Origin: Haplosporangium gracile
Taxonomy: Eukaryota; Mortierellomycota; Mortierellomycetes; Mortierellales; Mortierellaceae
DNA: 16,215 nucleotides
Assembly: GCA_015499985.1 (NCBI GenBank)
Contig: JAAAUF010000916.1
Location: 1-16,215 of the forward strand
Reading direction: 5' to 3'
Shown here one piece after another: positions 1 to 10,900 of the stretch (its first letter is position 1; the number at the start of each line of letters is the position of its first letter). A program made the position numbers and the translations under genes. The notes under the pieces are model-generated. The model saw only the letters and a program-made list of their open reading frames with translations. It was not told where the DNA came from and ran no database searches.

Positions 1-413
1 TTGACCGAACCTCCAACCTCCATATTTGCAAACTAACCAACAAATTTGTCGCAAAGACGAAGTAAGGGATAAGGTTTAATATGACATTTCTTACATGGCC
101 CTCGCACGGCGTCTGGATTCGTGCTTTGACCTGTTTGATCCTGTTGATGTCGTCTAAAAAGGGACAAGGGCCGATAGGATCGAATGGGTTGACAGGACAG
201 ACGAACGCGGCTGAATTTTCATCCAAACAGCCCTATTTCTTCATTACGCCTTTAAGCATCGTCATAAATATCCTTCGCTTACTTTCCTCCTTTTTTCAAT
301 TCATACACTCTTACTTCATACCCTCTTCTTCAAACATCACACACATCCCTCACTCCTTCTCGCTCTTTTCACATTCAAAGACCTCAACTGAATCCTAATC
401 ACTCCCTTTCACA
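1..413 (+). promoter_or_regulatory. Upstream region and CT-rich 5' leader of the DUF676 hydrolase gene
   Basis: No supportable gene lies here. From about 280 to 413 the top strand is strongly pyrimidine-rich (runs such as ttcctccttttttc and ccctcttcttc), as also seen ahead of the other genes in the window, so this is probably the core promoter and 5' untranslated leader. An ATG-started reading frame at 81-398 ends 16 nt before the start codon at 414. It resembles no protein I know and has the composition of untranslated DNA. The left edge of the window gives no sign of a preceding gene. Promoter assignment is inferred from position and base composition only. Confidence 0.5.
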
Positions 414-2462
414 ATGACACAAAAGCCAGTACTGGCCATCTCACACAAGGTCGTCCTCTCCGTCGGAGGCATCATTCGATACCGAGTCAAGCTACTTCCT
501 TACCACGTCAAGAACATCGACAAACTCCAGTTCCGTATCCGCAACAGCGCTCCCATTTACAGAAATATCACCCCCAGCTCAGGGCCCTGGAAGATCACCG
601 TCGCCCTCATCAGAAACCCGGACAAACTCCCCGTCGTCCCCGAGTTAGTTCCCTCAATTGGTTGTGCCCAGGTCTGTCGTCTCGATGCCTCAGTTGACCA
701 CGACCACGACGATGAAGGATGTAATGAGTGGGAACTCGAGGTCTTGTCGGAGATGATTCTTCAGCGCAACTGGATCGATATCAACATCGAGGTCTATGTA
801 GTACCACTGGCAGACAACACCACCCCATTGGAGGCTGCCGCAATGGGAAACAGCAACAACAACTCACAAGCCGAGGGAACTGATACTGAGGTTCAACCCC
901 AAATTCTGTTGCCTACTGTTTTGTCCTGCGGTTACAAGGACACCCGAGCCATCTGTGGACCTACTCGTCCAGAGGATGTCTTGCAGGCAGGGGACGAGGA
1001 AGGTCTTCATCTAGTGCTGCTGACCCACGGCGTCCACGGGTCTTGGCTCGATATGCTGTACATCAAGGAGCAGATCGATGCGTATACCAAGGACAACGGG
1101 AAGACAATCACCTTCTTGACCGACACTAACCACGCAGGAACAGAGGAGGGCATTCAAATGGCAGGACAGCGAGCGGCGATGGGTATCCTTGAATGGACGG
1201 GCTATTGCGACACTAAGCAAGGACAACAGCTGAGAAAAGCTTTCGCCTCTGCAACCTCAAAATCAACGACAGCAACAGCAGCAACAACATCGACATTGAC
1301 ACAAAACAAGACTATAACCAAACCATTCCCCCGTGGCATCTCCAAAGTGTCGATTATCGGACACTCGCTCGGAGGTCTCATCAATGTATACGCGCTCGGC
1401 TTCATTGAAGAATTGACGCAGGGCGCCTTTTTCAGGACGATTAAGCCGGCTCATTTCATCACCCTCGCATCACCACTGCTGGGTGTCGGCTTTGAGCATC
1501 CTTGGGTCCTGGGCTATGCTCTGTCTCTTGGCGTTATCGGCCAGACAGGAAAGGACCTTGCCCTTGAGAATCGGTCCTCCAAACTCAAGCGCTCAGCCTC
1601 TTCAGCCTCATCAGCTGCTTCCCTCTCCACCACATCGTCATTGATATCGAACAAACACTCGGCATCAGCATCAGCGTCAGCGTCGGCACCAGGTCTTTCA
1701 ATGGAATGCTCCCTCGACAAGGGCCCAGAACCTCTGCTGCTGGCTATGGCTCGACCAGGATCCACCTCAAATCGCGTCCTGAAGCAGTTCCTCGACAGGA
1801 CTTCGTACGCCAACATTGAGAACGACATGGCAGTCAAGTTCAACACGTCTTCGATGATGGGCATCCCAAGTTTCGACATAGATCAGTTCTTTTCGCCAGA
1901 AGGAGCGGCAACACAGCCAAAGAAGAGCATATACTACTCTGCTCTCGTCAGTGTCTTAGCATTGCTGCTCCCTCAGATCCCACCTCGGGCCAAGTTCTTG
2001 AGTATTGCCGATGCACCCTCTCCAATCGTCATTGTGAAACGCGTCGAAGCAGGATCGGTCGAGAAACCTGACGGCACCTTTGACACTCAGGACGCAACGA
2101 CAGCAGCGACCACGGGAGACAATGGAAAGGAGGCAAAGAAGAACAAGAAGAACAAAAAGGCGGGGAGTGTCAAATCCACGACGTCATCCAACAGATCGAC
2201 TTCACGCTCAAGTTTTGGGTCATCATCCAACTCTTCTTCAAGATCAGCGTCGCCCTCGTCCACCAGCGACGTGTCGACAAAGTCGCGACTAGACCTGGCG
2301 CTCCTCGTGTCAGAGGGATACCATACTGACATGGACTGGACCAAGATTGGCGTTTTCATCGAGCATGAGGCGCATGTGCAAATTATTGTCAGGCGCAAGT
2401 GGTACAATCTTGACGGCTGGAAGTGCGTCCAGGACCTTGTTGAACGATTCGACTTTTCGTAG
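414..2462 (+). CDS. DUF676 / Rog1-type putative serine lipase (alpha/beta-hydrolase), single exon, 682 aa
   Basis: Seen: a 682-residue intronless frame. Residues 1-180 resemble the beta-rich N-terminal part of Rog1-like proteins (RIRNSAPIYR followed by SSGPWKITVAL). The hydrolase core starts near 200 with LVLLTHGVHGS, the oxyanion-hole strand. The nucleophile elbow is GHSLGG with Ser318, followed by HFITLASPLLGV near 348-358. YANIENDMAV near 466-473 fits the acid-residue region (Asp471 likely), and EAHVQIIVRR near the C-terminus supplies the probable catalytic His654. Low-complexity linkers interrupt the core: Ser/Thr near 280-302, Ser/Ala near 390-426, and Lys/Ser near 557-630 between the probable acid and the histidine. 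Known: yeast Rog1 and relatives are DUF676 lipases; Rog1 acts as a monoacylglycerol lipase. Inferred: an esterase or lipase of lipid turnover, substrate unknown. No signal peptide is obvious. ATG 414 is the first plausible start after the CT-rich leader. The family call is firm; the substrate is not. Confidence 0.87.
   Translation: MTQKPVLAISHKVVLSVGGIIRYRVKLLPYHVKNIDKLQFRIRNSAPIYRNITPSSGPWKITVALIRNPDKLPVVPELVPSIGCAQVCRLDASVDHDHDDEGCNEWELEVLSEMILQRNWIDINIEVYVVPLADNTTPLEAAAMGNSNNNSQAEGTDTEVQPQILLPTVLSCGYKDTRAICGPTRPEDVLQAGDEEGLHLVLLTHGVHGSWLDMLYIKEQIDAYTKDNGKTITFLTDTNHAGTEEGIQMAGQRAAMGILEWTGYCDTKQGQQLRKAFASATSKSTTATAATTSTLTQNKTITKPFPRGISKVSIIGHSLGGLINVYALGFIEELTQGAFFRTIKPAHFITLASPLLGVGFEHPWVLGYALSLGVIGQTGKDLALENRSSKLKRSASSASSAASLSTTSSLISNKHSASASASASAPGLSMECSLDKGPEPLLLAMARPGSTSNRVLKQFLDRTSYANIENDMAVKFNTSSMMGIPSFDIDQFFSPEGAATQPKKSIYYSALVSVLALLLPQIPPRAKFLSIADAPSPIVIVKRVEAGSVEKPDGTFDTQDATTAATTGDNGKEAKKNKKNKKAGSVKSTTSSNRSTSRSSFGSSSNSSSRSASPSSTSDVSTKSRLDLALLVSEGYHTDMDWTKIGVFIEHEAHVQIIVRRKWYNLDGWKCVQDLVERFDFS
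1662..1688 (+). repeat. Hexanucleotide coding repeat (Ser-Ala run) in the hydrolase gene
   Basis: Four degenerate GCNTCN units (gcatca, gcatca, gcgtca, gcgtcg) encode alternating Ala-Ser residues around 417-425 of the hydrolase. This is a short in-frame microsatellite in a linker outside the conserved core, and a likely site of length variation between strains. Confidence 0.7.
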
Positions 2463-2478
2463 ATTGTTACGCATTGAA

Positions 2479-2484
2479 AATAAA
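2479..2484 (+). terminator. Polyadenylation signal AATAAA of the DUF676 hydrolase gene
   Basis: A canonical AATAAA lies 17 nt after the stop codon at 2460-2462. It is the only such hexamer near this 3' end. It is very close to the stop, so the 3' UTR would be short. Confidence 0.55.
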
Positions 2485-2835
2485 CTAATTTGACCTTGGT
2501 CCATTCGTCCATTCCGAGTGACGTGCTTTTGCCGCGTTTAAACATAATCAAAGCCACCAATTGTATCTTTTTGGCTTTTTATAGTAAAAGCGTGTTTTTG
2601 CCACTCTCACTCATACTTCATCTCCACTCGTCCCTCAAGAGGCCATCCCAAGCTCACATCGGTCCTTTCCGCGCCCCTGGTCTTTCTTTTCTCAGCACAC
2701 ACACCTTCTGGATTCGGCCATAACTACCCTCCACCCAACAAGACCGATCACCACTCTCGACGAGGATCATCGGCACAACAAACAAAAAGAAAGCCTTCAC
2801 TAAAAAACACGACAAAGGGATCAAACAAAAACACC
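2485..2835 (+). promoter_or_regulatory. Intergenic region and leader of the TMEM209-like gene
   Basis: About 350 nt without a gene. It holds an AT-rich, TATA-like stretch (tttttatagtaaaa near 2575-2588) and then a pyrimidine-rich tract from about 2600 to 2760. An A-rich stretch follows immediately before the start codon (caaacaaaaacaccATGgcc), which is a favourable translation-start context. The order CT-rich then A-rich before ATG is typical of fungal 5' leaders. The TATA-like call is weak. Confidence 0.45.
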
Positions 2836-5800
2836 ATGGCCGAGCTAACAAGGCCGCGTCCCTACAAATCAAAACCCATTCACAACAACAACAACAACAA
2901 TGACGAGGACGAGGAGCAGGAGACATTCCACCGCCAACCAGAGCCCGTTCAGCCTGGTGATAAGTTCTTTGATCGCCCTGCTCTTGCCTTCAACTCCGCA
3001 TCGATGCCTCTCGAGGAGAATGAGCACGGCTTGTTCGTGAAAGCTGGGACTAACGAAGTCGACGGGGAACTTACCGAGGACTTGGAGGAGCAAGAGGAGG
3101 ACACTCATGCCGCGAGTTCTCACGCGACAAGTGATCCAGAGGACGAATTTATGGACGAGCTCATTGATGAGGATGCCAAGGAACATGTATTCAGTCCTTC
3201 AAGCACCATTTGCAACAAGGCGATTTCGAGCTCTGGAGGTGCGGACAAGGCAGATCAGAAGCAGCATACATCTACTTCAAGCACAACGTCAAAGTCTAGC
3301 CTCCAGGATCTTATGAACCCAACAACAACTGCCGCCAGGACATCGACGCGTTCTATTTTCGAAGAATCTGTCCAGCCGCCTACCTTCAACCCGGCTCTAT
3401 TTTCCTTTGACAAGAACGGCTCTGCCTCAAGGATAGTAGAACAAGAAGACAAGGATCAGGTTGAAGACGAGGAGCAAGAGCAGGATGTTGATAGCGTGGA
3501 GGAAGATCAAGAGGTTGCCAAACCCACCACACTCTTCCCCGTGTCACAACCAGACCGCGGACTTGTACTCTCAGTCAAGGAACAAGGGGATGACGATCAG
3601 CATGTTCCTGAAGAGGAGGAAGATAACGGCATTCCTATCCCCTACCCTTCACTGTTGGAACTTTCACACTCCAGAACAGCACGGAAGGCACCTCAGCAGC
3701 TATTTGAGCCATCTACAGCTGCCGCCGTCCCAACATTGCCCGAATCAACAAACGTCAAGCGTTGGGATATCGAGAAGGACGAGGAGCTGTCGGATGTGGA
3801 GATTGATCTCGGCTTTGTCAACCCATGTCCTAAGGAACTTCAGGATTCACAGGATTCGCTGTCACCTGCGGTGACTACTCAAATTGCTGCAGAATCGAGG
3901 GTCTCGCCATTTGCGGCTTTCTTAGACGCCGCTCCATTGCGGTCCTCTATTCAGCAATCAGGAGACGAATTGTCAAGATCAGGTCGCAAGGGAAAACAGG
4001 GAACGGCATCTCACTCAGACGATGAATCGGATCATGACCTTAAGGACTATGTCGGAGCAGCTGCTCTTGCAGGAGGCGCGCTTTTGGCAAAAACGTTCCT
4101 TGGCGACAAGGATTCAGGGGACGAGAAGGACTCTACCGGAGACGTGGACTTGGCGTCGCTGTTGCGCGAACCCTGGTCCAAGTTTCTGGGCAACCAGCCT
4201 AAATCAGCCGCATCGGAGAGGAGCTCGACGTCGGATGATGGCATGTTGTTTACTGAAGGTGTTGCAGGTGCTGTCAAGTCCTTTTTGGATATGTCGTCGC
4301 AGAAACTAGGCGACGACAAGGCTTCGGAGGCGCCCATCCCGAGATTATCGGCAGCAGAGAAGGGAAAGCAGGTTGTCCGGGATAATCAGGCAGCACCAGA
4401 TGTGCAGCGGGAATCCTTGGATGATTTTCCACCCATCAACAGTCTTGTGGATAAAGCTTTCGGCTCTGTCGGCATGGCCCCCGTGCTGGATATGTTAAGC
4501 CCTACGCCCGTATCCCCTCCAGCACCCACAATGCATGGACCTCGATCTGGAATTTACCCAGCAGCACCACCAGAGCCTTGGGGTCCCGGCTCCCTTAGGA
4601 GCACCCTGTCGCAGCGTCGGTCTCTCATCAGCAATGTCAAGACTGACTCTGCGGACTCCAAGGATGCCTTCAACCACAATCCAAACTTAGCTTTTGCAAT
4701 CTTGCCTCGGAAACAGCCTATTACTGCTCAGCCAAAGCCCGCCGAGGGAGTTAGATCACTCTTGTCCGACTACCCCGATGTCGTCCCCAAGCCTGCTGCC
4801 GCCTCTGTACCAACTGTGACTTTGCCTGCGGATCCTATTAAAGCGCCTGTTCTGCGTGGTCGCTACGAACTTCCCTCCATTAACAAGATTGACCAGTGGA
4901 AGAGCAAGAACAGCCTAGCGCCAAATGCATTCAAACGCCTTGTCTTCAACGTCCTCGCCCTGTTTGTGTCTAACAGTATCATGAAGGGACGCATTTATAA
5001 GTAAGACCTTATCTCCTTTGTCCTGCATTTTTAGCGCGTCCTTGCATTATGAAAGCGATCATATATTAACCATCAATTATCTGTTGGTCTCAGGTCACTT
5101 GTCGGCCTTCTTTCGTCAGCGGTTAGTTCCTCGATTATTTACTGGACAGGTAGCGTAAAAGCGCATATGAAATATTGTGTTTCTCTAAGGATTTTGCAAA
5201 ATGGAGCTACATTCTGACCTGCAGCTTGTTCTTTTTATTACATAGAATGGGCTGTTGTCACTGTTCTGCTGTTTAACATCGCGGAGGTGATCTACAGTTA
5301 CACGCGTAGAGCCAACAATTTTGAGACTCTGCCTCTGACCCCATCACAGAGAGCCCTCCTCGGTTTGGAACCAGTTGCTTCCAAGGTTCCTGGTGCAGTC
5401 CCAATCTTCAAAAAGCCTGCCGTCGCTGTAAGTTATTTTAATGGTTTTAATTCCTCGTCTTCGTGTAAAAAACGACAGTTTCCTTATTAATCCCAATGCA
5501 CATATTTTGTACATCTTCTAGCCTCAAAACTTGACAGAGAGACCTATTATGAGCACCTATGTGAGCCCCTCGCAGGCATCCCTCGCCTCGTCCAGGACGG
5601 CTTTCCAGAAACCAGTTGTGTCATCAGTTTCTTCGGAGTACAGAGATGCCGCAATGATCTTGAACAAGTCCATGTCTCGCGCATTCAACACCGTCTCTAT
5701 TCAGGATAAGGCTGGCGTGGGACGTCTGATGCGCAATGTGGAAGCCAGGGAGGAACTCAATGCTGAATGGAAGGGCGTTGATTCTGACCCTAACAAGCGT

Positions 5801-7322
5801 GCGTTTGGACTCCATTCTGCATATGGAACTCCTCAAGCCGGTCTCCAGGGTGGCATCGATATAGCTCACGCAGGTGCCCACATGACGGACCATACTACTC
5901 GACCTGACCTTCTTGCCAGCATCAACTCGCGTGGACCTGTGAGCAGATACCAACCCGCACTCAGAACAACCCTCTCCAAGGATCACACCTCCAAGACGGA
6001 CTTGCAAAAGGATGGGCTCTACGTTTTCGGACATACCAAGGTACTCAAGTCGCTCAAGGTGTCGGAGGAGCAGTTAGACAGATGGGTGTTCAACCTTCGC
6101 AATTGGTTGTGGGACAAGGTTGTCAAGCATGTCTGCAGCGAGATGGAAGTGGTCGACGCAGAACTGGCCAAGCAAGGACTTTCGTACTTGGACTGCAAGT
6201 CGGCCACCATGTTCTACACTTCAGGACCTCTACCTCAAAATGCCACCAACGGAAACGCAGCCTCGGCCGCAGCAGCTGCAGCAGCACCAGCAGTAGCACC
6301 CATGACCAACTCTCTTGGCTGGGGTGCAGCCAGTATCGCCAACCCTCGCATGCCCAGCGCGTTTGCCCCTCTTGTCAATCAACCCCAGCAGCCTTTGTTG
6401 CCCACTTCTCTCCAGGATCTTGACGCCCGCTATGGAGAGGTATGATCGGTTGTTGTTTGAAATGCCGACCACTTTTGGTCAAGAGTATCCATTTATTTGA
6501 CAAATATTCTAACTACATCGTATTTGTATGATGCTCCTTGTAGAACCCTATTGTGAAGCAGAGAATGGTTCTTGAGCTCTACCTTGCCATTCCTGGCTTT
6601 GCCAACCGCAAGTATGTTGTTGAGCGGTTACAAGGTAAGCAGCTTTTTGTTTTATCAATTATCTGATCCAATAGTTCATGCCAGTGTAGTGCGTTTTCAT
6701 TCTACATCTCCTAATTGTTTCGTCTCATATCGCATCATAGCCATGGGACCATTGCTTAGTTACTTTAGCTGGGACTCGACTGGTGTGACTTGGGAGGGCG
6801 GTAAGAAGGCGTGGACACAGGACTTGCCTACGGACTCGCAGATTATTATGCACTTGTTTACGGTGTACATGGATTTAGCCATGCCAGCACAGCCAAGCCA
6901 GTCATACGATCGCTTCCCATTCTCGTATAAGCACTATGTGCCCATGGAGGCGAAGCTCGACGCCACGACATCACTCCAAATCAAGCAGACTGCCAAGTAC
7001 CCACCCAATTACAACCTTGTCGTTGAGGGAGCAATGTGGGAAGTTGTTCCTGTAAGTCTCGCTCTTGTTTTTGTTTGTTTACTTGCTTAATCACATTTTT
7101 TGCTTTGTTTTGTTTACAGCGTGCTGTATGTAATATTATTTATTCCTAACTCCCTTGTATGTATATTTTGCATTTTCATCATAGAAACGTCTCAATGTGT
7201 GGTACACACTGGTTTTGTTTATCTACATGGTGATGAAGGAGCATGGAGGGTACATTGGACAAATCAACATTGGCACCAGGAGAGTCGGCCTGGGGGATGT
7301 GGTCGACGGCTACGATGTCTAA
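2836..7322 (+). CDS. TMEM209: TMEM209-like nuclear envelope protein (cytochrome b561 N-terminal family), multi-exon, about 1286 aa
   Basis: Predicted exons: 2836-5000, 5094-5149, 5246-5427, 5522-6439, 6544-6634, 6741-7051 and 7185-7322. All junctions are GT...AG and keep one frame to TAA at 7320-7322, giving 1286 aa. Residues 1 to about 700 are disordered and rich in Asp/Glu/Ser. They begin with an Asn run and contain acidic blocks. Hydrophobic segments lie at about 704-720, 723-739 and 743-759, followed by LTPSQRALLGL, a family hallmark. The conserved C-terminal domain contains VSEEQLDRWVFNLRNWLWDK (about 982-1001), the AIPGFANRKYVVERLQ stretch, WEGGKKAW, and a final hydrophobic helix with YTLVLFIYMV followed by GGYIGQINIG. 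Known: human TMEM209 (561 aa) is a nuclear envelope protein linked to nuclear pores. The Pfam name refers to cytochrome b561, but no haem-ligand set is apparent and electron transport is not implied. Odd: the protein is more than twice the length of its human relative because of the N-terminus, and a 6-nt micro-exon at 7120-7125 is possible, which would give 1288 aa. Confidence 0.85.
2881..2900 (+). repeat. AAC trinucleotide microsatellite (poly-Asn) in the TMEM209-like gene
   Basis: Six consecutive AAC/AAT codons encode an Asn run at about residues 17-22. An acidic stretch of Asp/Glu codons follows (gacgaggacgaggag). This is a coding microsatellite in a disordered N-terminus. Confidence 0.75.
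6256..6296 (+). repeat. GCN (poly-Ala) repeat in exon 4 of the TMEM209-like gene
   Basis: A run of gca/gcc/gct codons encodes an Ala-rich tract followed by Ala-Pro-Ala-Val-Ala at about residues 1047-1060. It separates the conserved helical block ending near residue 1030 from the rest of the domain, and is probably a variable-length loop. Confidence 0.65.
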
Positions 7323-7796
7323 ATACCAGGGGCTGTTACAGCGATATGAGTCAGAAAGAGAGAGAATGAGTGGGTCGGTGGGGGAAAGAGAATGTTTCTC
7401 GGATTCTCTTTCCAGTTTTACAGGATCTACAACGCCTCCGCGGGGCTCATTTTTGACTTGTACTCAGCATTTGCTGCCTCCTTTGATTCTCGATTGCAAC
7501 TTACTTTATACATTTTACACGACGAGAGAGAGAATAAAAAAAATGATGCCCAATGCGCCGCAGCTTACACAGCAACTCAAAGCGTGCTAATTTTTTGTTT
7601 CTCCCTGGAGAGCATTTTATTTCTGGAGTCTCATGCCTATGAGTTGGTGCCAAGGGAACATAGACCAGAGAGAGAGTGGAGGCGGTGCCTGAGATTTTAT
7701 GAGTTTTGGAGTTCTTTTGGTTAATCAATTGGGCCCACTTGATGTGTTTGATTTCCTTTCCCACCACCAGCAGCACTCGCCATTTCTTCTTTGATA
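7323..7796. other. 3' UTR of the TMEM209-like gene and intergenic DNA
   Basis: No gene found. Just after the stop codon there is a GA-rich stretch (agaaagagagagaatgag, about 7351-7368). More GAGA runs occur at 7523-7532 and 7670-7677. Several overlapping short reading frames here have neither recognisable protein features nor coding-like composition. A polyadenylation signal lies at 7533. No tRNA or other structured RNA was recognised. Confidence 0.5.
7533..7538 (+). terminator. Polyadenylation signal AATAAA of the TMEM209-like gene
   Basis: AATAAA within gagaataaaaaaaatg, about 210 nt after the stop codon at 7322. It is the best match to a fungal poly(A) signal in this interval. Confidence 0.5.
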
Positions 7797-7973
7797 AATA
7801 GACGTTTCTCCCCTTTCCCTAACACTTTTTTTTAACTCTGTCAATATTTACCAGCTACTACTTTTTTTTTTCTTCTTTCTCAGCCTCCCTTTTCCACCTC
7901 TTACTCTCTTCTCCCATCCACAACAAACACCATCACACTTTCACACATTCAACAAACCGAACGAGCCATCATC
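7797..7973 (+). promoter_or_regulatory. Core promoter / CT-rich leader of the tRNA ligase gene
   Basis: An AT-rich, TATA-like element (ttgataaatag, about 7791-7801) is followed by a long pyrimidine-rich tract (about 7805-7920) and then a C/A-rich stretch up to the start codon (gccatcatcATGaac). This is the standard layout of a fungal 5' leader and supports ATG 7974 as the start. The transcription start itself cannot be read from sequence. Confidence 0.5.
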
Positions 7974-10900
7974 ATGAACAAACTGGCGAACCAGCTCAAG
8001 GACATCCACATTCACGATGCCACCATCTCGACTGCCCCTGGTCGCTCCGCCAAGGACTTGACCGATGCCGATAACCTTATCCGCACCCTGCACACCTATG
8101 CCGAGTCCAAAATAAAAGGTGCCAAGCGCGGACGCAACCTTGTCTCTGGCAACCATTATGAACTTGACCTCCTCCATGAGCGACCCCCTATGAAGGTTGC
8201 GTCCACCAACACCTCCACCCTTGCCAGTACTACGACTACGACTACATCAACAACTATGACAACTTCTGAGGAGAAGGAGAAAGACAAGACCCATATCTTG
8301 GATGTCACATCGTGGAAGATGAACGAGTTTGAGTTCTCGAGTGGAGCGCTGCCTACACTGGCTCGTGGACTGTTTACCTATCTCGATACTACCGGAGTTT
8401 CTAAAACGCCCGTTACTCCTCCCTCCGCTTTCACCTCCACCTCGGCCTCACCCCCCTTGTCCAAGAACCACCGCAAAAACAAGAAGCAGGCCGCACAGTC
8501 GAATGATACCTCCAAGGTGGTGGAGGAAGAGACACCTCCCCCCGTGCTGACAGGAACAGATGCTCTCGGTGTGTACCGCATCCTGCTCCGCGGATACGAC
8601 AAGTTTTTCAACGTTAACGAGGTTCCCAAGACTTCACCTGTGTGGATCACGGAAAATACAGAAGGACCCTACGAAGTGACCCTCAAGGAGAACGGATGCA
8701 TCATCTTTATGTCGGGATTGCCTCCTCACCTGGTTGGACCTAAGGGTGGATGTATTGTTACCAGCAAGCATTCCTTGGGACATGCGGACCCCGAGACTGG
8801 AAAGATGACTGAGGTTACGCATGCTGGCAAGGGACGCGAGTGGCTCGAGAAGGGGCTTGCTGCTCAGGGGAAGACTGTTGAGCAGCTTGGACGCTGGCTA
8901 TGGGATCATAACTTGACTGCCGTTGCAGAGGTAATTACTTTATATTAATTGTTCTATTGTTGATATTTAATACTTTGCAGTCTCCAGGCATCAGTAGTAC
9001 TCACATCATTTCTTTTTATTTACGCATAGCTGTGTGATGATAGCTTTGAGGAGCATATTCTGGAGTATCCTATTGAAAAGTCAGGGTTGTACCTCCACGG
9101 ATTAAATCGCAACACGATCGATTTCCAAACATTGCCCAGCAACAAGGTCCAGGAGTTTGCCAAGGAGTGGGGTCTGAGACTGACCGAGTATGTAACTTTC
9201 AACACCCACCAGGAAGTCATAGACTTTGCCGACGAGGTCAGGAATGCAGGAGAGTACGACAACCGTGCGGTTGAGGGATTCGTAGTTCGTTCCAAGGTCA
9301 AGGGAGATGGAACAACACACTTTTTCAAGATCAAGTACGATGAGCCCTACCTAATGTATCGTGAGTGGCGTGAGATCACCAAGCGTCTGTGGAGCATTGA
9401 AGTCAAGGAGACGACCGAGGCAGCCAAGGTTGAGGCCAAGCGCGCTGCAGAGCAGGCGAGAGCTGCTACCAGAGAGTACACGACGCCCAAGAAGATTGTG
9501 TCCGAGTCCAAGGAGGTTGTGCCCGTCGAGGAGTTCAAGATCAAGATGCGGTACCCCCTCACCAAGCACTATGTCGAGTTTGTCAAGAACCTGATCAAGA
9601 CCCAGCCAGCTCTCTTTGCTGGGTACAACAAGAACCAGGGCATCATTGCTATCCGAGACATGTTCCTGAAGCATTGGGAGTCCAAGACAGCACAGGAGCA
9701 GGACAAGCTGATTACGGGAGCTGTTTCGGGATCGGCTTCGAGCGCATCAACCCAGGACGATTTCCAGCGAACGGTTATTATTCCCATTGCAACCATAGGA
9801 TGCGGAAAGACAACTGTCAGCGTTGCACTCTCCAAGTTGTTCGGATGGGGTCACACCAGCAGCGATGATTTCCACCACTACCGCAAGACTGCAGGACAGC
9901 AGTTCATGAAGGCGGTCGTTAGGACACTCAAGGACCACACGGTTGTCATTGCGGATCGGAACAACCACGAGTTTTTGCATCGTCAGAGGATCATGGATAC
10001 CGTCAAGGCTGTTTATCCCAAGACGCGGTTCGTCGCCCTCTACTGGTCGCATGAGGAGATCCCCATCAACACTGTCCGCGACATTGAGATTGAGCGTGTC
10101 AAGAACCGTGGCGCAAACCATCAGAACATGACCCCTGAGTTCTGTCCTGAGTATGAGTTTATCATTCAGCGCTTCCTTAGGACGTTTGAGCCACTGAACC
10201 CCATGGTTGCGCCTGATTCTGGATTCAGCTACGTGGTTGAGAACATACCTGGCGAGGAGTCGTTGGCGATTGTTGAACGTGTTATCAAGGAGTTTGCGAT
10301 CCCAGCGCTTGGTGCTGGTGGTGTTGGGAACCATGCTATCCCTACGCCTGAGGAGGTCAAGGAAGCTATTCGGTACTCCCTGGAGGACTGGAAACCTCTC
10401 CGCGTCATTAATGGAGAAGCTGCCAGATTTCACAAGGGACAGGCGGCGAAGCAAGTCACTAAGGGCAAGTCTTCCTCCTTGCCAGTTGAGGGCGCTACTC
10501 CCACCAATGACGAGAATGATGGCTCCTCTGCCGCTGCTGCTGTTGTCCCTGCAGTAGTTACCACCACCCCGCCTGGCAGAGCGAAGAAATACACGGAGCC
10601 GAAATACTTTGCGGTCAGCGTTGACTCGGGAGCGGTTCTCAAGTTCTTGAATGAGCAATTTAAGGCCAGGGGTCTTGCAGGACAAGGATCAAGCGATAAC
10701 GGACAGTCTGACTTATCAACGTCGTCGTCTACCACGGATAAGGGATCATGGGCGCAGTTGTATGAGCAGTTCAAGGTTTGGCAGGAGACGAAGCGAGTTG
10801 GACTGAAACAGCATATCACTTTGATTCATACAACTGCGCGCAAGGATACTTCGCCCAAGCGATCGCAGCGTGCCCAGGAGATCTGGAAGTTGTACTCGGA

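Noticed and set aside
81..398. ATG-started 105-codon frame upstream of the hydrolase gene, a possible small protein or upstream ORF
   Set aside because: It overlaps the CT-rich leader, has untranslated-type composition (runs of Phe, Ser, His) and no recognisable feature. The transcript probably starts downstream of its ATG.
2836..7322. Reading the 'cytochrome b561' family name as an electron-transport cytochrome
   Set aside because: The match is to the TMEM209-type domain. The multi-helix haem-binding core with paired histidines is not seen.
9747..10685. 312-codon frame antisense to the tRNA ligase gene
   Set aside because: It lies wholly opposite conserved kinase-domain coding sequence and is explained by the codon bias of the sense gene. 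Its translation has no family resemblance.
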